Source: Paenibacillus taiwanensis DSM 18679 (GTDB lineage Bacteria; Bacillota; Bacilli; Paenibacillales; Paenibacillaceae). From it: 64,000 nt of DNA. The notes under the pieces are model-generated. The model saw only the letters and a program-made list of their open reading frames with translations, did not search any database and was not told where the DNA came from. Location of the stretch: NCBI RefSeq assembly GCF_000425125.1, contig NZ_KE384307.1, positions 62,001 through 126,000 on the forward strand. Reading direction: 5' to 3'. The translations under genes were made by a program, and so were the position numbers. Below are positions 8,951-18,057 of the stretch, in pieces (positions within the stretch are counted from its first letter, which is position 1; every line of letters starts with the position of its first letter).

Positions 8951-11900
8951 ATGCGTTTTTTTGCCTTGCTTCATGAACTGATGCTAAAAGGTATTGCCTT
9001 TAAAGTAGACGGAGGCAGGCTGCGCTACAGTGATGAAGGCAGCGTCATGACAGAGTCGATGCTCTCGGAGCTGCTTGCTTATCGGCCAGAGTTCACTAAG
9101 CTAACGAGCAGCGCCAACCGTTTTCAGTTGGCGCCTGTGTCGCCAGCCCAGCAGGCGATGTGGATGATGCATCAATTTTATCCGGAAAGTGCGGCTTACA
9201 ATACGGTGCTTGGCTTACGTCTGACAGCACAAGTGGATGAGTATGCGTTAGAGCAGGCTTGTCAACAGCTGACGGAAAGGCATCCTGCTTTGCGCTCCGC
9301 TTTTCGAAGTGATGGTCCTGATGTGCTGCAAATTATCCATGACGAGCATCAAGTATGGTGGCAAATCTACGATTGTCGGTCATTCAGTGCCGAACAAGCA
9401 CGGACTGAGATGACTCGACGCAGCAAGGAGCCGTTTCGTCTGGATCAAGGCTCTTTGTTTCGTGCGGAGTTGTTTCGGATGGATGATCATTGCTGTCTTG
9501 TGTTAACGGCACATCACATCATAATGGATGCGTGGTCGTATCATTTAATTGTTGAGCAACTGGAAGCTTGCTATCGTGCAAACATGGCAGGCAAAGAAGT
9601 CGTTCTGCCGCCCCTTAACTGCCAGTATGCAGACTATGTATTACAGCAGCAGCAGCTGTTAGCGGGGCCTAAAGGCGAGTCGCTTGCTGCTTATTGGTGT
9701 GATCGACTTTCAGGAGATCTTCCATCTATACATTTACCTGTGGATTATCCTCGACAGCCTATCCAGCGAGGAAATGGCGATTCTGTCGTCTTTGAACTGG
9801 AATCCGCGCTGCTAAGCAGATTGTCTACTGCTGCACAGGATACGGGCAATACGCTGTACGTCACGCTGCTCGCAGCTTATCTGGTGCTGCTTCACCGTTA
9901 TAGCGGTCAAGAGGACCTGCTTGTTGGCACGCCAGCAACAGGGCGGACCAAACCGGAATGGGCTGGCGTAGTTGGCTACTTTATCAATGCCGTTGTCATC
10001 CGAGCTGACTGTGCAGGAGAGCCGACATTTGCTGCTTTTGCCAATCAAATCAAGCGGGCTGTGCTGGCAGCTCTGGAGCATCAGGAGTATCCATTTGCTC
10101 TGTTGCTGGACAAGCTTGGGCTTAAGCCTGATCCGAGCAGGCAACAATTGCTGCAAGTCATGTTTGTGTTTATCGATGATATCCGCAAGGCACAGCAGGC
10201 AAGCAGCACTAGCACAGCCTTGTGGACTCCATTTGATTTGCCAAGCGAAGAGGGACAAAATGATCTTATGCTTGTTATGACAAAGCTCGGCGAGCGCTTT
10301 GCAGGAGCATTGCGTTATGATGCCGACTTGTTTGATCGAGATACGATATCCCGCATGGCCGAAAGCTTTTTAACCCTGCTTCACAGCATCGCGGATAATC
10401 CGTACTTGCCAATCGGCAAGCTCCCGATCGTGAGCACGTCTGAACGAACACGTCAGCTTGTGTTATGGAATGATACGGCTACTCCTTATCCTCGTGAATA
10501 CCGCTTGCATGAGCTGTTTGAGCAGCAGGTTGAACGAACACCTCATGCTGTAGCTGTCACGGATAGCAGCACGTCACTAACTTACGCACAATTAAATCGA
10601 TATTCCAACGAAGTGGCAGCGGCGTTAATCGCAAGCGGCGTAGTTCCCGATGACCGTGTTTGCATTTTGGAGGATCGTGGCTGTGATTTTCTAATTGCAA
10701 TGCTTGGGGTGTTTAAATCAGGTGCTGCCTACATTCCACTTGATCCGCGGCATCCAACAAGTCGACATCTCGGTATTATCCGCGACAGTGCTGCCAAAGT
10801 TCTACTTACTTCCTCAGACAAATCAAAGCCTCTTATTCAAGAGACGAATCAAATGAAGCTAGCTATATTGCCTATCCAACAGTTGTACGGAAATCAATCT
10901 GTATGCACAAATCCCCATGTACGCGTGTCTGCGGATCATCTGGCTTACGTCATTTACACATCAGGCTCAACAGGTAAACCAAAAGGAGCAATGGTGGAGC
11001 AGAGGGGTATGTTAAACCATTTGTACGCCAAAATAAAGGATCTATCACTTGGACCAAACGATGTAGTTGTACAAAATGCTTCACAATGCTTTGATATCTC
11101 CGTCTGGCAGTTTCTCTCCGCGCTCGTCGTGGGAGGGACAACTCGAATCGTTGAGGATGAGTTTGTCATGGACCCCGTTCCATTCCTGGATATCATTGCT
11201 GCTTCGCGTACAACTATTTTGGAGATGGTTCCATCTTTGCTTCATGCTGTACTTGATGTCATTCAGGCAAGACCTGACCTGACAGCCAAACTTCACAGTC
11301 TAAGGTGGATGATTGTGACAGGAGAGGCGTTGCCGCCTAATTTGTGTATAAGGTGGTTCGCACGATATTCTCACGTTCCAATGATGAACGCTTATGGGCC
11401 AACCGAATGCTCGGACGATGTGGCTCACTATGTGCTGTATGGTCCGCCAGAGGAGCATCGTACGATTATGCCAATCGGTCGTTCGATTCAAAATACGAAA
11501 CTGTATATACTGGATCGTTATTTGGAGCCGGTACCCATTGGGGTTACGGGTGAATTATATGTCGCTGGAGAAGGGGTGGGGCGTGGTTATTTAAATGATC
11601 CTGAACGCACTCAGCAAGCTTTCATGATCGATCATTTGGCAGCCCAACCTGGCGGAAGGTTGTATCGTACAGGGGATCGTGCCAAATTTTTGGCCAATGG
11701 AGATATTGAATACCACGGCCGCATTGATTATCAGGTGAAGGTGCGGGGCTTCCGGATCGAGCTTGGTGAAATTGAAGCTGCTATGCAGAAACTGGCAGGA
11801 ATTAAAGAGGCGGTTGTAGTGGCAAAAGGCGAGGCGCTGGAGGACAAAACACTGATTGCGTTTTGGATTTCGGATGGTGAGCGCGAGAGCTTAAATCCAG

Positions 11901-14569
11901 CCGCTGCGGATGGACAGCAAGCCTTCAAAAAAGCACTAAGCCAAGCTTTGCCGGAATATATGGTGCCAGCAGTTTGGTTGCAGCTGCGGCAGTTTCCATT
12001 GTCAGCTAACGGCAAAATAGATCGCAACTGGCTAGCCGCCAACACGTTGCCTGACATTGGGCATCAATATGGATTTAATGGTGAGGCAATTGAACGGTCT
12101 AAAGAGCATGTATCAGCTACAACTAAATTTCAGGTGGAAAATGCGGAAATTCGCCAGTCAGCAGCTAAACCGGCGTCTTCAAATTGTGCCTTGCCATCCG
12201 AAAAAGAGCTTCGAGCGTTGCTGCAAGGCTGGCTCGAACATGATGTAGGATCTGTCATCGCCGAGATGATGAATCTAAAGGTAGCAGAGCTGGATAGGCG
12301 AGCTAATCTGATTGAGAGTGGTTTTAATTCGATTAAATTTATTACACTGAGTGCCAAGCTGGATGAATTGTATGGGATTCGGATTGCGCCGCCGCAGTTT
12401 TTTGATTTTGCTACTACAACAGGTATCATTCATTATTTGCTGACTAACTATCAGAAGCCATTAACAGCTAGTTACGCTGAGTCATTGCACCGATGGCAGC
12501 AGGAACGTCTCGATACCGATCATACAGCAAGCTCCGACCACAAGACGAATGTTCAATCGTCGACAGTACGTCGGGAAGAGACTTTTAATGCAAGCAATCC
12601 GGCGGAAGAAGCAACTATTGATGAGGATACAACGTGGATGGAATCAGCCGTTGCGATAATCGGGATGCATGCTCGTACGCCAGGTGCACAGACGGTGCCA
12701 GAGATGTGGAATAACCTGGTGAAAGGAATCGATGTGATTACGGAGATTCCTGCCGATAGATGGGATTGGCGAGAAGTATCCGGCGAGCATACGAAAGCCA
12801 GATGGGGTGGTTTTATTGCCGATGTGGATAAATTCGACGCCGGTTTCTTTGGTGTGCCTGAAGAAAAAGCACGACAGATGGACCCGCAGCAGCGTCTGAT
12901 GCTGGAGGCCTCTTGGAAAGCGGTAGAAGATGCCGGATACAAGATGTCCGAGCTGTCTTCTCGTCACGTTGGTGTATTTATGGCTGTGGCTTATACGGAT
13001 TATATGGACGTATTGCGAGAGAGTGGACACAATCTGGATTTGCATGCGGCAGCAGGTATGGAACGAACGCTGATTCCGAACATGATTTCTCATTATTTTG
13101 ATCTTACGGGCCCTAGTGAAGCTGTAGATACGGCCTGCTCTAGCTCGCTTACGGCACTAAGCCGTGGGGTGGAAGCTTTACGCAGCGGTGCTTGTGATAC
13201 CGCGATTATCGGGGCCAGCAATTTAATACTAAGTCCGCGATTATTTACAGTGTTTGATGAGTTGGGGAAATTGAGCAGTGATGGTCGCTGCAAAACGTTT
13301 GATAAGGATGCGGATGGATATGTCAGGTCGGAAGGTGTCATTACTGTAGTTTTAAAGCCGTTAAAGTCAGCATTAGCCGATCAGGATCATATCCACGCTG
13401 TAATTAGAGGATGCACGACTAGACATATCGGTCGCTCAAGTGCATTTACAGCACCCAAATCCACCTCTCAAGCTGATTTAATTAAGGAAACTTATAGACG
13501 CAGCGCTATTGAGTTAAGTTCGCTTGGTTATGTTGAAATGCATGGGCCCGGGATTAGTCTGGTAGACGCTGTAGAAGTCAATGCTTTGAGCAGAACGATG
13601 AAGGAATCATTGGAAAGTGGATCATCAGATAAGAAATCTACTTTTGCTTGTGGCATTGGTTCGGTCAAATCTAACCTTGGTCATATGGAAGCGGCAGGAG
13701 GGCTGGCAGGCCTGCTCAAAATTGTATTGTCCATGCAGCATGGCATTATCCCTGGCAATGTCAACATTCAAGAAATGAATCCTTATCTGGAACTGGCGGA
13801 TAGCCCGCTCTATGTTGTACGAGAGAATACACCGTGGCAGGACACTATCGATGAGTCTGGCCAGCGCAAGCCAAGAAGGGCAGGAATTAGTTCTTTTGGC
13901 GGCGGCGGGGTAATTGCCCATGCCATAGTGGAGGAGCATATTGACAAGCGGCATTTACTGGTGGAGGAACCCGCGGACAGTGGAGACTACATGCAGCGAG
14001 TGTATGCCATACCGCTATCGGCCAAATGCGAACAATCCTTGCGTCAATACGCGGCGGACTTGGCAGCATTTATTGAGCCGCTTTTGCAGGACGGCCAATC
14101 AGACCCAGCATCATTAAGAGCGCACCAGACTGGCAACATGGCGAATAAACGTCCATACAGGCTGATGGATATAGCCTACACACTCCAATCCGGCAGGGAA
14201 GAATTCGAAGAACGGCTTGGCTTGACGGCAACAGGGTTGGATGAGTTGTATCGCAAGTTATTAGGGTTTGCCAAGGAACAGCTGGATGAACGTGAGTATT
14301 ACAGAGGTACCGTTCAAGTAATGGATGAGGAGTCTGAGCCGTGGACAGATCACGGTAAGGGGAAGATAAGTGAGACAACAGAGGCTGCTGTGAAGCTCAC
14401 TGCTGAACAAGTGATTCAACAGTGGACGACTGGCACAACAGTGGAATGGGATCAGCTGTACGACAACGCAAGGCCGTATAGAGTACCGCTTCCAACCTAT
14501 CCATTTCACAAAGAACGTTATTGGGTAGAAGTGTCCGACAATGCTAAAGAAATGGTAGCACAAATGTAA
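8951..14569 (+). CDS. Hybrid NRPS-PKS: docking domain-C-A-PCP-KS
   Basis: 1872 residues from ATG 8951. This start follows AAAGGAGGG and begins with a TubC-type N-terminal docking domain (MRFFALLHELMLKG), so the earlier ATG at 8918 is not used. The condensation domain has His188-His189 in HHIIMDAWS, with Ala replacing the usual Gly after the Asp. The adenylation domain includes YTSGSTGKPKG (from residue 669), NAYGPTECSDD, YRTGDRAKFL and LSANGKIDR. The carrier serine is Ser1127 (ESGFNSIKF). A KS follows with Cys1396 (DTACSSS), His1531 (EMHGPGISLVDAVE) and His1578 (SNLGHMEAAGG). The protein ends just after the post-KS motif FHKERYWVEV, so its KS has no carrier domain in the same chain. The pocket residues read D-I-W-E-I-T-A-D-D by eye, which suggests a basic or diamino acid; this is inference. 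Confidence 0.94.
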   Translation: MRFFALLHELMLKGIAFKVDGGRLRYSDEGSVMTESMLSELLAYRPEFTKLTSSANRFQLAPVSPAQQAMWMMHQFYPESAAYNTVLGLRLTAQVDEYALEQACQQLTERHPALRSAFRSDGPDVLQIIHDEHQVWWQIYDCRSFSAEQARTEMTRRSKEPFRLDQGSLFRAELFRMDDHCCLVLTAHHIIMDAWSYHLIVEQLEACYRANMAGKEVVLPPLNCQYADYVLQQQQLLAGPKGESLAAYWCDRLSGDLPSIHLPVDYPRQPIQRGNGDSVVFELESALLSRLSTAAQDTGNTLYVTLLAAYLVLLHRYSGQEDLLVGTPATGRTKPEWAGVVGYFINAVVIRADCAGEPTFAAFANQIKRAVLAALEHQEYPFALLLDKLGLKPDPSRQQLLQVMFVFIDDIRKAQQASSTSTALWTPFDLPSEEGQNDLMLVMTKLGERFAGALRYDADLFDRDTISRMAESFLTLLHSIADNPYLPIGKLPIVSTSERTRQLVLWNDTATPYPREYRLHELFEQQVERTPHAVAVTDSSTSLTYAQLNRYSNEVAAALIASGVVPDDRVCILEDRGCDFLIAMLGVFKSGAAYIPLDPRHPTSRHLGIIRDSAAKVLLTSSDKSKPLIQETNQMKLAILPIQQLYGNQSVCTNPHVRVSADHLAYVIYTSGSTGKPKGAMVEQRGMLNHLYAKIKDLSLGPNDVVVQNASQCFDISVWQFLSALVVGGTTRIVEDEFVMDPVPFLDIIAASRTTILEMVPSLLHAVLDVIQARPDLTAKLHSLRWMIVTGEALPPNLCIRWFARYSHVPMMNAYGPTECSDDVAHYVLYGPPEEHRTIMPIGRSIQNTKLYILDRYLEPVPIGVTGELYVAGEGVGRGYLNDPERTQQAFMIDHLAAQPGGRLYRTGDRAKFLANGDIEYHGRIDYQVKVRGFRIELGEIEAAMQKLAGIKEAVVVAKGEALEDKTLIAFWISDGERESLNPAAADGQQAFKKALSQALPEYMVPAVWLQLRQFPLSANGKIDRNWLAANTLPDIGHQYGFNGEAIERSKEHVSATTKFQVENAEIRQSAAKPASSNCALPSEKELRALLQGWLEHDVGSVIAEMMNLKVAELDRRANLIESGFNSIKFITLSAKLDELYGIRIAPPQFFDFATTTGIIHYLLTNYQKPLTASYAESLHRWQQERLDTDHTASSDHKTNVQSSTVRREETFNASNPAEEATIDEDTTWMESAVAIIGMHARTPGAQTVPEMWNNLVKGIDVITEIPADRWDWREVSGEHTKARWGGFIADVDKFDAGFFGVPEEKARQMDPQQRLMLEASWKAVEDAGYKMSELSSRHVGVFMAVAYTDYMDVLRESGHNLDLHAAAGMERTLIPNMISHYFDLTGPSEAVDTACSSSLTALSRGVEALRSGACDTAIIGASNLILSPRLFTVFDELGKLSSDGRCKTFDKDADGYVRSEGVITVVLKPLKSALADQDHIHAVIRGCTTRHIGRSSAFTAPKSTSQADLIKETYRRSAIELSSLGYVEMHGPGISLVDAVEVNALSRTMKESLESGSSDKKSTFACGIGSVKSNLGHMEAAGGLAGLLKIVLSMQHGIIPGNVNIQEMNPYLELADSPLYVVRENTPWQDTIDESGQRKPRRAGISSFGGGGVIAHAIVEEHIDKRHLLVEEPADSGDYMQRVYAIPLSAKCEQSLRQYAADLAAFIEPLLQDGQSDPASLRAHQTGNMANKRPYRLMDIAYTLQSGREEFEERLGLTATGLDELYRKLLGFAKEQLDEREYYRGTVQVMDEESEPWTDHGKGKISETTEAAVKLTAEQVIQQWTTGTTVEWDQLYDNARPYRVPLPTYPFHKERYWVEVSDNAKEMVAQM

Positions 14570-14598
14570 TCCAGAGAGGCCATATTAGGTGGAGAGTG

Positions 14599-15603
14599 AT
14601 GATAAGGATGGTAAATACAATAGAAGCGCGTGCATTTCCGGACAATGGAGTTCTATCTCTAATTGGTAACACCCCTTTATTAAAGTTGGAGCGTATTGTG
14701 TCACAGAACCGATTTAATCTGTACGGCAAGCTCGAAATGTACAATCCAGGGTCAAGTATTAAAGACCGCACTGCGCTCAGCATGATCAAGGAAGCATGGA
14801 AACGCGGCGACATCAATGAAGAAACTACCATTATTGAATCAAGCTCTGGCAATTTGGCTGTAGGACTGGCCCAACTGGCTAATTATTTAGGTTTGCGGTT
14901 TATTTGTGTGCTTGACCCGAAAACAAATCAGCAGACGATCAAAGTGCTTCGAGCCTATGGAGCTATCATCGATATGGTAAACGAGCCTGATCCTGTAACG
15001 GGTGAATATTTGCAAGCAAGAATTAATCGTGTTAGCTGGCTAAAGGAAAACACACCCAACAGCTTCTGGTGCAACCAATATGCCAATCTCGACAATCCGT
15101 TGGCACACCGTCACCTCATGAATGAGATTATGACCGTGCTGCATGGTGAGATCGATTATTTGTTCTTATCTGTGAGTACGTGCGGGACGTTCAGAGGGTG
15201 TTTCGAGTACATTCAGCAGCACGGTTTAAATACGAAGATTGTGGCTGTGGATGCACAGGGCAGCGTCATTTTCGGTGACAAAGGACGAGCCAAACGGTTA
15301 ATTCCGGGTCATGGCGCGGCAAGGGTTCCGGAGTTGTTCCAGCCTGGCATGGAATATCAGCAGGTACATGTGACAGATATGGAATGTGTGGAAGGATGCC
15401 GCTTGCTGTTACAGCGGGAATCGATTTTAGCGGGCGGCTCCTCAGGGGCTATTATTATGGCGATTAAGCGTTTGGAAGCGGAAATTAGCGACAATTCGAC
15501 CTGTGTAGCAATATTAGCAGATAGCGGCGAGCGTTATATGGATACCGTCTATTCCGAAGAGTGGGTCCAATCACATTTAAAAGGGGTACAAATCCATGAG
15601 TAG
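14599..15603 (+). CDS. sbnA: SbnA-like PLP enzyme for 2,3-diaminopropionate synthesis
   Basis: A cysteine-synthase-fold PLP enzyme of 334 residues. The PLP lysine is Lys55 (NPGSSIKDRTALSM) and the phosphate-binding loop is ESSSGNLAVGLA. SbnA-type enzymes combine O-phosphoserine with glutamate to make N-(2-amino-2-carboxyethyl)-glutamate. An ordinary cysteine synthase is the main alternative. Pairing with an SbnB-like gene inside an NRPS cluster strongly favours the SbnA role. ATG 14599 is preferred for its spacing from AGGTGG (GTG 14596 and ATG 14608 are alternatives). The 3' end overlaps the next gene by 8 bases. Confidence 0.87.
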   Translation: MIRMVNTIEARAFPDNGVLSLIGNTPLLKLERIVSQNRFNLYGKLEMYNPGSSIKDRTALSMIKEAWKRGDINEETTIIESSSGNLAVGLAQLANYLGLRFICVLDPKTNQQTIKVLRAYGAIIDMVNEPDPVTGEYLQARINRVSWLKENTPNSFWCNQYANLDNPLAHRHLMNEIMTVLHGEIDYLFLSVSTCGTFRGCFEYIQQHGLNTKIVAVDAQGSVIFGDKGRAKRLIPGHGAARVPELFQPGMEYQQVHVTDMECVEGCRLLLQRESILAGGSSGAIIMAIKRLEAEISDNSTCVAILADSGERYMDTVYSEEWVQSHLKGVQIHE

Positions 15604-16645
15604 TGTAGCGATTGAGCAAGCACAAATGGTGCTTTTGACAGGTGACGAAATTGTTGATATTTTGCAAGGCCATGAACAGGAAATGATTAAGCTTGTCCAA
15701 GCCGCCTATCAAACGCACAGTCTCGGTGATAGTGAACTCCCACATTCCACCTTTCTCCGCTTTCCGAAGCAGGAGCGGGATCGGATTATTGCGCTCACGG
15801 CTTATCTTGGGGGAGATTTTAACGTAGCGGGTCTGAAATGGATCGCTTCTTTTCCGAATAACATTCAACAAGGTCTTGAGCGGGCGTCGGCGACGCTTAT
15901 TTTAAATGCAATGGAAAATGGTCGCCCCAAGGCGATTATGGAAAGCTCCGTGATCAGCGCACAGCGTACAGCGGCAGGCGCGGCTCTCGCAGCGGATCGC
16001 TTGTGGGAGAACATGCCGCTCCACAAAGTAGGAATGATCGGATGCGGGCTAATTAATTATGAGACGTTTCGCTTTTTGTTAAGCGTCAGGCCAGAGGTGC
16101 ACACCGTATACGTCTACGATGTCGATTCCGCCAGAGCGGAGCAGTTTAAACGAAAATGCCAGGAATATGCGGGCAATATTGAAATCGTGCTAAAGCCAGA
16201 TATGTCATCAATCTTGGCAGAGGCAGAGGTAATCTCGCTGGCGACGACAGCGGTACAGCCGCACATCCATGATTTGTCGATGTGTGCGCCGGACAGCGTC
16301 ATTCTGCATACTTCGCTGCGGGATATAAGCGCGGAAGCGATCTTGTCCGTTGACAACATCGTTGACGATGTAGATCATTGCTGCCGCGCGCAGACGTCTG
16401 TCCACTTGGCCGAGCAGCACTCAGGGGACCGGGCGTTTATTCGCTGCACGATAGGTGATATTTTGCTTGGCAATGTTCGTCCAAGGGAGCAGGGCAAGCC
16501 TGTTGTGTATAGCGCATTTGGCCTCGGTATACTGGATATTGCGTTAGGTGAATATGTGTACAAGCGCGCACTTGAGCAGCAGGCAGGGACTCGAATTGAC
16601 TCCTTTTTTCCAACAAATTGGCTGGAGCGAGGCGGACAGTTGTAG
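15596..16645 (+). CDS. sbnB: SbnB-like dehydrogenase of the ornithine cyclodeaminase/mu-crystallin family
   Basis: 349 residues. The N-terminal substrate region is followed by a Rossmann segment (VGMIGCGLINYETFRF near residue 145). By family knowledge SbnB oxidatively cleaves the SbnA product to L-2,3-diaminopropionate and 2-oxoglutarate using NAD. The start ATG lies inside the end of the sbnA-like gene, indicating coupling. It is the last gene of the cluster and is followed by a strong terminator. Ornithine cyclodeaminase activity is the alternative reading, but the neighbour argues for the diaminopropionate pathway. Confidence 0.87.
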   Translation: MSSVAIEQAQMVLLTGDEIVDILQGHEQEMIKLVQAAYQTHSLGDSELPHSTFLRFPKQERDRIIALTAYLGGDFNVAGLKWIASFPNNIQQGLERASATLILNAMENGRPKAIMESSVISAQRTAAGAALAADRLWENMPLHKVGMIGCGLINYETFRFLLSVRPEVHTVYVYDVDSARAEQFKRKCQEYAGNIEIVLKPDMSSILAEAEVISLATTAVQPHIHDLSMCAPDSVILHTSLRDISAEAILSVDNIVDDVDHCCRAQTSVHLAEQHSGDRAFIRCTIGDILLGNVRPREQGKPVVYSAFGLGILDIALGEYVYKRALEQQAGTRIDSFFPTNWLERGGQL

Positions 16646-16681
16646 TCGTTACACGGTATAACGTAATCTAATTCTCATCTT

Positions 16682-16718
16682 AAAGACGCAAACACGCTGG
16701 TGTTTGCGTCTTTTTTTT
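16682..16718 (+). terminator. Rho-independent terminator ending the PKS/NRPS operon
   Basis: A perfect 14-bp stem (arms 16682-16695 and 16700-16713) with a GCTG loop, continuing into a run of T. It lies 37 bases after the sbnB-like stop and marks the 3' boundary of the biosynthetic operon. Confidence 0.95.
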
Positions 16719-16813
16719 GAGCTATTTGCAGCGGGCATGCCCAAACTATTAAAAAAATAAATTAATAACTTCTTTGAACTGTAATGAATCTGTTTAACTG
16801 GAAAGGGAGGATC

Positions 16814-17524
16814 ATGTTGGTGTTGAAGGAACTAAGAAAATACGTGAGTCTACTATTACTTCTTGTAGTGCTTCAAAGTTTAATACCTTACGACACAGCA
16901 AATGCTGCTGACATCACTCACGACCCATGTGGAATATTAACGCAGTCGTCAAAGCCAGACTTACAGCGACTCATTCACGTTGGCGTTGATGTGCCGGCAC
17001 AACCTGAGTATTCTGTATCCATTGGAAACCTGCAAGGATTAATTTCCACAAAAATATCTAACACAAGCATTATTTTAAGCTGGTTTCCTGTCTCTGGAGG
17101 TACTACAGGTCCTGGGCATGAAAACCCTGTTGAACAATGTGGTTATTATTACCATGTTTTAAGGGAAGGAACTTATATAACTTATGAATCACGATCTTCT
17201 TCCTATGGCATAGGTGGATTAATTGCGGAAACACCTTATAGGTTTACGGTACGTGCACTGAGAAACAAGGATAGATCAGTAGTAGCAATCGGCACTATTG
17301 ATGTAAAGATTCCCTATGTTACGGAATCAGAATTTACAAATATATGGAAGAATTACTTCGTCAAGTGTACGGAGCAGGAGGAAGATAGATGGGGGTGGAA
17401 TCCTATAATTTTTTTATATACCCAAAATAAAATATGGTTAAACTTACAGATGGTGGATGGGAAACGTATGGTAGTCATTCGGTATTATTTACAAATGTTA
17501 CAAATGCACTCAAATCCATGTTGA
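16814..17524 (+). CDS. Secreted FN3-like protein, probably the 5' part of a frameshifted gene
   Basis: The ATG at 16814 follows AAAGGGAGG and opens a clear signal peptide (KKY-type n-region, LLLLLVVLQ core, cleavage near TANA-AD); an earlier ATG at 16784 lacks such a site. Residues from about 75 to 160 look like a fibronectin type III fold (SIILSWFPVSGG, YYYHVLREGTYI, TPYRFTVRAL). The last 30 codons of this frame become atypical. The following frame, which overlaps by 91 bases, carries a plausible continuation, so a frameshift between about 17431 and 17524 is likely. The function is unknown. AT-richer codon use sets it apart from the PKS cluster. Confidence 0.6.
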   Translation: MLVLKELRKYVSLLLLLVVLQSLIPYDTANAADITHDPCGILTQSSKPDLQRLIHVGVDVPAQPEYSVSIGNLQGLISTKISNTSIILSWFPVSGGTTGPGHENPVEQCGYYYHVLREGTYITYESRSSSYGIGGLIAETPYRFTVRALRNKDRSVVAIGTIDVKIPYVTESEFTNIWKNYFVKCTEQEEDRWGWNPIIFLYTQNKIWLNLQMVDGKRMVVIRYYLQMLQMHSNPC

Positions 17525-17931
17525 ATGTCAATTCATACACATCTAAAGAGAGCTGGTCTACTGATGATCCAGAATGCTATTATTCTTATGTGGATGAAAC
17601 TTGCATTCTAGAAATACAAATTAATTCAGGTGTGAAGTCGGAAAAGGTTGATGAGATTTCAGTAAGATTTGCTGTCTGTAATCCGGAAGGGACATTTGAA
17701 AAAGCAATTAACTTGTGTAGAAATATTGGAATCTTACTGGGAATGAATGTATTAGATATGAAATTACATGAATCTTTAGATTTTAGTAACGAGATACAGG
17801 TAATGAAAAGTAAACAAAAATACTATGAAAAGAGAGAACAGTTCTTTTCTATGTTCAGCCTACAGGATGGCGTCATAGCTAGGCCATTATATTGTAGTGA
17901 GGTTTGGAACATTGTAAAAGGGGAAAGGTAA
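17434..17931 (+). CDS. Probable 3' part of the frameshifted secreted-protein gene
   Basis: 165 codons in the +1-phase frame relative to the preceding ORF. The candidate ATG at 17434 has no ribosome site and sits directly after an in-frame TAA (17428), so independent initiation looks weak. The encoded sequence begins LTDGGWETYGSHSVLF and contains an acidic, Tyr/Cys-containing region. It ends before a terminator hairpin. I recognise no domain. It could be a real second gene, but a single broken gene with the previous entry is more likely. Confidence 0.45.
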   Translation: MVKLTDGGWETYGSHSVLFTNVTNALKSMLNVNSYTSKESWSTDDPECYYSYVDETCILEIQINSGVKSEKVDEISVRFAVCNPEGTFEKAINLCRNIGILLGMNVLDMKLHESLDFSNEIQVMKSKQKYYEKREQFFSMFSLQDGVIARPLYCSEVWNIVKGER

Positions 17932-17982
17932 GTTTTAATGCGAATAAATAAGAATAAGTGGTGAGTTTATATTTTTGAATAC

Positions 17983-18046
17983 AAAAGCCCCTTACGATAT
18001 CACTCTAGGCTCACACGAGCTTGATGATGTCATAAGGGGCTTTTTT
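17983..18046. terminator. Bidirectional terminator between convergent genes
   Basis: The arms AAAAGCCCCTTA (from 17983) and TAAGGGGCTTTT (ending near 18044) pair over a long loop and have A/T tracts on both sides. It serves the FN3-like gene and the convergent protease gene. Confidence 0.85.
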
Positions 18047-18057
18047 ACGTATTACGA

